Translations under genes and position numbers: made by a program | Assembly: GCA_934183045.1 (NCBI GenBank) | Contig: CAKPRW010000046.1 | Location: 1-12,232, forward strand | Direction: 5' to 3' | DNA length: 12,232 nt | From: an uncultured Clostridia bacterium | GTDB lineage: Bacteria; Bacillota; Clostridia; TANB77; CAG-508 | Notes under the pieces: model-generated | Databases searched by the model: none | Told to the model about the DNA's origin: nothing | The model's input: the letters and a program-made list of their open reading frames with translations, nothing else | Shown: positions 7,617 to 12,232 of the stretch, piece by piece | Layout of the letters: each line of letters starts with the position of its first letter | How positions within the stretch are numbered: position 1 is the stretch's first letter

Positions 7617-8672
7617 ATGAAAAAAGAATTAATTGCGCACAAAGATCCGAAATCTCCAATTTCTGAAGTATTTAGAACATTAAGAGCTAATATTCAATTT
7701 ATGAACACTAGAAAAAGATCAAAAGTAATACTTATTACATCTACTTTACCAGGTGAAGGTAAAAGTTGGATTTCTTCTAATTTAGCTGTAACATTTGCAC
7801 AAGCTGGTAAAACAGTGCTTTTGATTGATGCAGATTTAAGAAAAGGTAGACAATATAATATATTTGGAGTATCACCAACGCCAGGTCTTTCAAATTATTT
7901 GTCAGGTATAGGGTTAGAATCTAAAAGTCAAAAAGAGATTAATAATGAGGAAAATTATATACAAGAAACTGGTATAGAAAATTTATATATAATGCCAGCA
8001 GGAGATATACCTCCAAATCCATCAGAATTATTAATTTCACCTAAAATGGGACAACTATTTAGTAATTTAAGAGAAAAATGTGACATAATTATTGTTGATG
8101 GAACTCCATGCGAACTTGTTACAGATTCTTTGTTATTAATTAGAAGTGTTGATACTACAGTTATAGTTACAGCATATAAACAAACAAAAAGAGATAGTTT
8201 AAAGAAAGTTATTGAAAGTATAAAAGATGTAGGGGGAAGTAATATAGGATTAGTATTTAATAAAATTCCTATATCAGCTAAAAAATACGAAGAAAGTTAT
8301 TACTATGGTTCAACTAGTATGAGAAAAGGAAAAGCTAATGAAGAAAGTAAGTATTCAACAACTATATCTAAGGAAAAAGAGGCAAAAATCCAGAAACAAA
8401 TAGAAGAAATAAAGGAAAAGAATATTAACAAAAATAACAGCTCAAGTGCTAAAAATACTAAAAAGGCAAAAAGTACGAAAGGTACAAAGAAATCTAGTAC
8501 AAGTAAAAAGCAGACGACTAAGAAAACAAAAACAACTACTGGAAAAAGTAGTGAAAATAAAAAAACTAGTAAAAAAAGAGAAGTTTCTAAAGATAAAAAA
8601 GATGCGATTTTAAAACAAGTAGATGAGTTTATGGAACAACAAGAAACTGACAATAAACAATCAAAAGAATAA
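7617..8672 (+). CDS. cpsD: CpsD/CapB-type tyrosine (BY) kinase with a long lysine-rich C-terminal tail
   Basis: Residues 1-235 form a bacterial tyrosine kinase of the P-loop type. The N-terminus PISEVFRTLRANIQF (13-27) is typical. Walker A is LPGEGKS at 44-50, Walker A' is VLLIDADLRK at 67-76 and Walker B is IIIVDGTP at 157-164. A tyrosine cluster, the usual autophosphorylation site, follows at Tyr224 and Tyr228-230. Family members normally end about here (roughly 225-240 residues). This one continues to 351 residues with a tail (about 250-351) in which roughly 30 of 102 residues are lysine and most others are Ser, Thr, Asn, Gln or Glu. The tail has no predicted fold. The kinase should work at the membrane with the Wzz-like protein upstream, and be dephosphorylated by the PHP phosphatase downstream. 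AGGAGG at 7601-7606 lies inside the end of the upstream gene. Small departures are Trp51 after GKS and Gly77 where Pro is common. The tail role is unknown. Confidence 0.9.
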   Translation: MKKELIAHKDPKSPISEVFRTLRANIQFMNTRKRSKVILITSTLPGEGKSWISSNLAVTFAQAGKTVLLIDADLRKGRQYNIFGVSPTPGLSNYLSGIGLESKSQKEINNEENYIQETGIENLYIMPAGDIPPNPSELLISPKMGQLFSNLREKCDIIIVDGTPCELVTDSLLLIRSVDTTVIVTAYKQTKRDSLKKVIESIKDVGGSNIGLVFNKIPISAKKYEESYYYGSTSMRKGKANEESKYSTTISKEKEAKIQKQIEEIKEKNINKNNSSSAKNTKKAKSTKGTKKSSTSKKQTTKKTKTTTGKSSENKKTSKKREVSKDKKDAILKQVDEFMEQQETDNKQSKE

Positions 8673-8679
8673 AATATTT

Positions 8680-8752
8680 AATTATGGCAATAGTTGTAAT
8701 TTATCTCTAATAATTGATTAATTAGATTTGAATTATAGCAATTGCCATAATT
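8680..8752. repeat. Long imperfect inverted repeat (hairpin) between kinase and phosphatase genes
   Basis: The arm at 8680-8702 is complementary to 8730-8752. The outer 12 base pairs (AATTATGGCAAT with ATTGCCATAATT) are perfect. After one mismatch, ten more pairs form in RNA, three of them G-U. Inside the 27-base loop a second six-pair stem (8706-8711 with 8721-8726) closes a nine-base loop. The whole 73-base element can therefore fold as one rod. It lacks a GC-rich stem and has only TTTT after it, so it is a weak terminator candidate. It could also be an mRNA processing or stability element, or a remnant of a miniature mobile element. Confidence 0.7.
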
Positions 8753-8756
8753 TTAC

Positions 8757-8785
8757 TTGCAAAACATATAGAATAATTGTATACT
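8757..8785 (+). promoter_or_regulatory. Probable vegetative (sigma-A type) promoter for the PHP phosphatase gene
   Basis: TTGCAA at 8757-8762 and TATACT at 8780-8785 are separated by exactly 17 bases, matching four of six and five of six consensus positions. Transcription would start near 8792, giving a leader of about 30 bases with AAAAGGAG at 8807-8814. The promoter lies just after the long hairpin, so the phosphatase may be expressed separately from the kinase. An inverted repeat (8776-8784 with 8792-8800, nine pairs with one G-T) spans the -10 and the predicted start. Confidence 0.5.
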
Positions 8786-8820
8786 ATAAAAGTATGCAAT
8801 TATATCAAAAGGAGAAAAAG

Positions 8821-9639
8821 ATGATAGACTTTCACTCACATATACTACCTAATATAGATGATGGATCTCGTAGTATAGAAGAAACATTCAATTTAATAAA
8901 GGAAGCAGAAAAAGCAGGATTCCAAGCAATTATTTCTACTTCACATTATCTAGAAGGATATTATGAAACTGATGCACCTGAAAGAGAAGTATGGATAAGT
9001 GCAATATATGAAAATTTAAAAACTAAAAATATAAATATAAATTTATATCTAGGAAATGAGATATATCTTTCTGACAATATAATAAAATTGTTAGAAGAAG
9101 GAAAGGCATCAACAATAAACGATACAAGTTATGTATTATTTGAATTACCAATGAATAATGAACCTCTAAATTTATATAATATAGTTTATGAAATGATGCA
9201 AAATAAGCTAGTTCCAGTATTAGCGCATCCAGAAAGATACTCATATATGCAAAAAGAGCCGGAGTTAATATATGATTTAATAGAAAAAGGCGTATTAATG
9301 CAATGCAATTTTGGAAGTATCATAGGTCAATATGGACAAAAAGCTCAATTAATAGTAGAAAAATTATTAGAAAACAATATGGTACATTTTTTGGGAAGTG
9401 ATGTGCATAGGGAAAATACAATTTATCCATTAATACCAGAAATCTTGAGAAAGATAGAAGAAATAATAGGAAAAGAAGAACTAGAAAGAATTACAACTGT
9501 GAATCCTAAATTAGCTTTACAAAATAAGAGAATAGATATCAGTGAACCGAATAAAATAGAATTAACACTAAAAGAAAAAATTATAATGCAAAGTGGATTT
9601 GATATTGATAAAATGATAAAAAAAGTATTTAAAAAATAG
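8821..9639 (+). CDS. cpsB: PHP-family protein-tyrosine phosphatase, CpsB/YwqE type
   Basis: The 272-residue protein is a manganese-type PHP phosphatase that removes phosphate from the BY-kinase tyrosine cluster, resetting polymer assembly. All expected metal and catalytic positions are present: His5 and His7 (FHSH), Asp14 in NIDDGS, His42, Glu80, Glu108, His136 with Arg139 in AHPERY, and Asp194/His196 in GSDVHR. Length is normal for the family. I start at the ATG at 8821, where the protein begins directly with MIDFHSHILP and AAAAGGAG (8807-8814) lies six bases upstream. An in-frame ATG at 8728 would add 31 residues but would begin inside the hairpin, run through the promoter and give a non-conserved N-terminus. 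The symbol is by analogy with streptococcal CpsB. It is the last gene of the polysaccharide module, in the order adaptor, kinase, phosphatase. Confidence 0.92.
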   Translation: MIDFHSHILPNIDDGSRSIEETFNLIKEAEKAGFQAIISTSHYLEGYYETDAPEREVWISAIYENLKTKNININLYLGNEIYLSDNIIKLLEEGKASTINDTSYVLFELPMNNEPLNLYNIVYEMMQNKLVPVLAHPERYSYMQKEPELIYDLIEKGVLMQCNFGSIIGQYGQKAQLIVEKLLENNMVHFLGSDVHRENTIYPLIPEILRKIEEIIGKEELERITTVNPKLALQNKRIDISEPNKIELTLKEKIIMQSGFDIDKMIKKVFKK

Positions 9640-9651
9640 AGAATTAAAGGA

Positions 9652-9712
9652 GTGTCCCCCAATCCCTGAAAAAGGGAAAAGAGGGAACGTCCCAAAATCC
9701 CTGAAAGGAAGG
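9652..9712. repeat. Short G+C-rich repeat element upstream of glmM
   Basis: Two 18-base direct copies, GTCCCCCAATCCCTGAAA at 9654-9671 and GTCCCAAAATCCCTGAAA at 9689-9706, agree at 16 of 18 positions with a 35-base period. Between them, TCCCT (9663-9667) can pair with AGGGA (9673-9677), and GGGA-ACG-TCCC (9683-9693) is itself palindromic. G+C is about 50% here, against roughly 27% around it. The second copy runs into AAGGAAGG (9705-9712), which serves as the glmM ribosome binding site. It resembles REP-like intergenic palindromes or a small mobile-element remnant. Confidence 0.6.
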
Positions 9713-9719
9713 AAAAGTT

Positions 9720-11084
9720 ATGAGAAAATATTTCGGAACAGATGGAATTAGAAGAATTGCTAATACTGAGTTGACTCCAGAGTTAGTGTATAAGGTTGCA
9801 AAGGCAGGTGCATATGTTTTGTCAAAGCATACAGATCATGCACCAACTATTTTAATAGGAAGAGATACACGTATATCAGGTACTTTAATTGAAAGTGCAA
9901 TGGTGGCAGGCTTTTTAAGCTATGGTGCTAATGTTAAATTGTTAGGAGTAATACCAACTCCTGCTGTTGCTTATTTAACAAGAAAGTTAAATGCTGATGC
10001 AAGTGTTGTTATTTCAGCATCACATAATACATATGAATTTAATGGAATAAAGTATTTTAGTAATAAAGGAACTAAAATACCAGATAGTTTAGAAGAAGAA
10101 ATAGAAGAAGTTATGGAGTCAGGAAAGCTAGAAGAGTTAACAGCTGTAAATGATAAAATAGGAACTTCTGAGTATGCTTTGGATTTGATGGATGAGTATG
10201 TATACTTCTTTAGAAAAAATTTTGATGATAATATAGAAAAGAATTTAAGAGATGACTTTGTTGTCGGAATAGATACTGCTAATGGTGCTACTTCTTTAGT
10301 CGCAGAAAAGGTATTTAAAACATTAGGAATAAAATATAAAATTATAAATAATAATCCTGATGGAATTAATATAAATGAAAATTGTGGTTCAACACATCTA
10401 GAAGGAATAAAAGAGTTTGTTGTAGAAAATAAATTAAGTTTAGGTATTGCCTATGATGGTGATGGTGATAGATGTTTAGCTGTGGATGAAAAAGGAAATG
10501 AAATAGATGGAGATAAAATCTTAGCAATAATATCACAAAATTTAAGAAAAAAAGGTAAACTAAATAAAGATGCAATAGTTGCAACAGTAATGAGTAATTT
10601 AGGATTAAATAAGTATGCAAAAGAAAATGGATTGCAATTATTCCAAACACAAGTTGGAGATAGGTATGTACTAGAAAAAATGTTGGAAGGCGGATATAAT
10701 TTAGGTGGAGAACAATCAGGTCATGTTATATTATTAGATTATAATCCTACAGGTGATGGAATATTGACATCATTAATGATTATACAAGCAATATTAGAAG
10801 AAAATAAAAAAGCTTCAGAATTAGCAGAACTAGTTAAATTGTATCCACAAGTATTAATAAATGCTAAGGTGGATTCTAACAAAAAATATGATTATAAGGA
10901 AGATACAGATATAAAAGAAGCAATAGAAAAATTAGAAAAAGAATTTGATGGGAATGGAAGAGTATTAATCAGACCATCAGGAACAGAGCCACTAGTAAGG
11001 GTAATGATAGAAGGAGAAGATCAAGAATATATTACAAAAAAAGCTACAGATATTGCTAAATTAATAGAAGCAAAATTAAAATAA
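9720..11084 (+). CDS. glmM: Phosphoglucosamine mutase GlmM
   Basis: The 454-residue protein has the normal length and all four active-site signatures of GlmM. The start MRKYFGTDGIRR is diagnostic. The catalytic phosphoserine is Ser101 in VISASHN. The metal loop is DGDGDR at 246-251, the sugar-specificity loop GEQSGH at 330-335 and the phosphate-binding loop RPSGTEP at 418-424. It interconverts glucosamine-6-phosphate and glucosamine-1-phosphate in the cytoplasm, the step before GlmU makes UDP-GlcNAc for peptidoglycan and for many capsule or teichoic polymers. AAGGAAGG at 9705-9712, seven bases before the ATG, belongs to the preceding repeat element. It is a core gene; its position straight after the polysaccharide locus probably marks the border with the conserved chromosome, although joint supply of sugar precursors may also favour the arrangement. 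No separate promoter is obvious in the 80 bases upstream, so read-through from the cpsB transcript is likely. Confidence 0.97.
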   Translation: MRKYFGTDGIRRIANTELTPELVYKVAKAGAYVLSKHTDHAPTILIGRDTRISGTLIESAMVAGFLSYGANVKLLGVIPTPAVAYLTRKLNADASVVISASHNTYEFNGIKYFSNKGTKIPDSLEEEIEEVMESGKLEELTAVNDKIGTSEYALDLMDEYVYFFRKNFDDNIEKNLRDDFVVGIDTANGATSLVAEKVFKTLGIKYKIINNNPDGININENCGSTHLEGIKEFVVENKLSLGIAYDGDGDRCLAVDEKGNEIDGDKILAIISQNLRKKGKLNKDAIVATVMSNLGLNKYAKENGLQLFQTQVGDRYVLEKMLEGGYNLGGEQSGHVILLDYNPTGDGILTSLMIIQAILEENKKASELAELVKLYPQVLINAKVDSNKKYDYKEDTDIKEAIEKLEKEFDGNGRVLIRPSGTEPLVRVMIEGEDQEYITKKATDIAKLIEAKLK

Positions 11085-11125
11085 TATCTTATATTGTAAT
11101 AAAAATGTAATATAAAAAATATTGA

Positions 11126-11153
11126 TTAAAACTGTATTTAATGGTATTATAAT
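11126..11153 (+). promoter_or_regulatory. Candidate promoter for the small membrane protein gene
   Basis: A perfect -10 TATAAT lies at 11148-11153. The -35 is weak: TTAAAA at 11126-11131 has 16-base spacing, while the better TTGATT at 11122-11127 is 20 bases away. Start of transcription near 11160 would leave a leader of about 27 bases including AAAGGAAG (11171-11178). It lies in the 102-base gap after glmM. Confidence 0.45.
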
Positions 11154-11186
11154 AGCAGAATAACAAAAGAAAAGGAAGATGTAAAA

Positions 11187-11525
11187 ATGATAATTTTAAA
11201 CATGGCAAATCCATTAACATTATTATTAATGTTAGCAGCAACAGTATTATTAATATTTTTAGCACAAGAAATAAAAAAGAGTTATGTATCAGCAATTACA
11301 TTGTTTGCATATTTAATTATTCTAATTGTACATGTAATACAATTGCTAACATTATCAGAAGAATTTAGAGTTTTAATGCCAACATTATCTAAATGTATAG
11401 CTATTGATTTTGTTTTTGTATTAATAACATTTTTCGCATATTTATGGGTAGATGATATAGAAACAAAAGCAACTGGAAGAAAGAGTATAGATAATAGTTT
11501 AGATTGGTTTTGGAAAAAAATATAA
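11187..11525 (+). CDS. Small three-helix membrane protein of unknown function
   Basis: I do not recognise this 112-residue protein. It is predicted to have three membrane helices, at about 8-26, 33-56 and 67-87, with short loops (QEIKKS, then SEEFRVLMPTLSK) and a polar C-terminal tail of about 24 residues ending in the aromatic cluster LDWFWKKI. By the positive-inside rule the KK in the first loop suggests that loop is cytoplasmic. Coding is supported by AAAGGAAG (11171-11178) eight bases before the ATG, a perfect TATAAT upstream, a clear terminator downstream, and codon use like its neighbours. A second ATG at 11202 (MANPL) is a possible start, with less good spacing to a binding site. It stands between glmM and spoIIP as a probable single-gene unit. 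The context does not assign a function; a wall, membrane or sporulation role would be a guess. Confidence 0.7.
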   Translation: MIILNMANPLTLLLMLAATVLLIFLAQEIKKSYVSAITLFAYLIILIVHVIQLLTLSEEFRVLMPTLSKCIAIDFVFVLITFFAYLWVDDIETKATGRKSIDNSLDWFWKKI

Positions 11526-11557
11526 TAGATTAATAAAGAATCAAATAATATTATGAG

Positions 11558-11608
11558 ATGAACCTAGATTATTAAACTTTTGGTTTTAATAATTTAGGTT
11601 CATTTTCT
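11558..11608 (+). terminator. Intrinsic terminator after the small membrane protein gene
   Basis: The arms 11558-11576 and 11585-11603 form a 19-pair stem, 18 standard pairs and one G-U, around an eight-base loop (CTTTTGGT), followed by TTTCT. The stem is much longer than expected by chance and carries GAACCT/AGGTTC in its lower part. It sits 33 bases after the stop at 11525 and separates this unit from spoIIP. Confidence 0.75.
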
Positions 11609-11716
11609 ATGCGTAATACTTATATTTATATCCATACTTATGTTGAGAAAAACAGTAATAAAAAAGTAATAAATGAATATACATATATATAGTAGACTTA
11701 AGACAAGGAGATATAT

Positions 11717-12232
11717 ATGTTTAATGTTACTGTATTAAAAATTAAGGATATAAGTAAGTTTTTTATAGGAATTATATTTCTGTTAGGAATTATATATATA
11801 GGAAAACATTTTTATAATCAAACAAATGAAAAAACAGTTACTAATGGAGTAGAATGCGGAATAAAAACAATTTCAGAAAATAGTATGTTACAATGTTTGG
11901 ATACAACAATGCCGGTAGTGGCTAAAGTAAATGAGGAAGGAAATACAGATAATGCAAAAAAAATAGAAAATAACAAAACTGGCGAAAGTGAAATTTTAAA
12001 AGAAATATTAAAAACACAAATTAGTACAATAAATGGCGTCGAAAAAACCGAAGCTAAAGAACAAGAAAGAATTTTGAATGCAAATAGTGATAGCAATAAG
12101 ATAGAAAACACGGAAAATAAAGAAGATAAAGAAGGAAATACTACAGAAGAAATCAAAATGGCAGGGACAGGACTATCTACAAAAGTAATTACAAACAATC
12201 CGATTCAAGAAAATTACAATGTAGAATATGGA
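11717..12232 (+). CDS. spoIIP: Probable stage II sporulation protein P (SpoIIP), N-terminal part (3' truncated by window edge)
   Basis: The frame is open from the ATG at 11717 to the window end (172 codons) with no stop, so the gene continues outside. AAGGAG at 11705-11710 lies six bases before the ATG. The visible part has a short cytoplasmic start and one membrane anchor at about residues 14-29. A segment LQCLDTTMPVV (58-68) follows, then a long low-complexity linker rich in Glu, Lys, Asn and Thr (about 70-150), then TKVITNNPIQENYNVEYG (155-172). That last stretch resembles the lead-in to the SpoIIP amidase/endopeptidase domain of Clostridia, which normally continues with a GVKIKN-type sequence. 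SpoIIP degrades peptidoglycan with SpoIID and SpoIIM during engulfment of the forespore. The catalytic domain is not visible, so the call rests on the anchor, linker and lead-in. CATACTTA at 11633-11640, with AATACT about 13 bases upstream, is a weak mother-cell sigma-E-like promoter candidate. Confidence 0.68.
   Translation, partial: MFNVTVLKIKDISKFFIGIIFLLGIIYIGKHFYNQTNEKTVTNGVECGIKTISENSMLQCLDTTMPVVAKVNEEGNTDNAKKIENNKTGESEILKEILKTQISTINGVEKTEAKEQERILNANSDSNKIENTENKEDKEGNTTEEIKMAGTGLSTKVITNNPIQENYNVEYG

Noticed and set aside
8303..8653. Minus-strand open frame opposite the kinase tail, encoding a very hydrophobic Leu/Phe-rich protein
   Set aside because: It is the complement of the lysine-rich AAA/AAG codons of the real gene, with no ribosome binding site. 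Other antisense frames (for example 1206-1487, 4639-5037, 5428-5844, 10366-10650 and 11818-12198) are likewise shadows of clear + strand genes.
8728..9639. Longer phosphatase from the ATG at 8728
   Set aside because: It would start inside the hairpin arm and translate the promoter region, adding 31 residues not typical of the family. The ATG at 8821 has a good binding site and gives the classical MIDFHSH start.
9654..9706. The two 18-base repeats as a CRISPR array
   Set aside because: There are only two imperfect copies with a 17-base interval, no third unit and no cas genes.
11089..11115. TTATATT/AATATAA inverted repeat just after glmM as a terminator
   Set aside because: It has a seven-pair, all-AT stem with a 13-base loop and no T-tract after it; such repeats are expected by chance in DNA this AT-rich.
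11613..11640. Sigma-E promoter for spoIIP
   Set aside because: CATACTTA is a fair -10 match but the -35 region is poor. It is mentioned with the gene as a possibility but not strong enough for its own entry.

Overview
The window is very AT-rich (G+C roughly a quarter to 30%, judged by eye). Its coding genes all lie on the + strand, with short gaps and good AGGAGG-type ribosome binding sites. The last gene looks like the sporulation gene spoIIP. Together with a BY-kinase/PHP-phosphatase pair of the Gram-positive type, this points to an endospore-forming, low-GC Clostridia-type Firmicute, possibly an uncultured gut lineage. I cannot name a species.

Bases 1-6866 are the 3' part of a surface-polysaccharide or teichoic-acid-like locus. 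It holds, in order: the C-terminal part of a CDP-glycerol glycerophosphotransferase-like polymerase (cut by the window edge); a Wzx/MATE-type flippase; a fusion of a TagD-like cytidylyltransferase with a degenerate Gfo/Idh/MocA domain; a short-chain dehydrogenase; a thiamine-diphosphate enzyme of the acetolactate-synthase family; and a membrane acyltransferase (family 3). Gaps of 1-11 bases suggest one operon. The fusion, dehydrogenase and thiamine-diphosphate genes together look like a pathway making an unusual CDP-activated small polyol, which the first gene's product would polymerise or attach. This is the most interesting content of the window.

Bases 6918-9639 are the chain-length and phosphoregulation module: a Wzz/CpsC membrane protein, a CpsD-type tyrosine kinase with an unusual tail of about 100 lysine-rich residues, and a CpsB-type PHP phosphatase. 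A long hairpin and a good vegetative promoter lie between kinase and phosphatase. The module sits at the 3' end of the sugar genes, not at the 5' end as in streptococcal cps loci.

Bases 9640-12232 return to core chromosome. A short G+C-rich repeat element precedes glmM (phosphoglucosamine mutase, which feeds UDP-GlcNAc to wall and capsule). Then come an unknown three-helix small membrane protein, a clear intrinsic terminator, and the 5' part of a probable spoIIP. No RNA genes, insertion sequences or CRISPR arrays were seen, and no gene-free stretch exceeds 300 bases.
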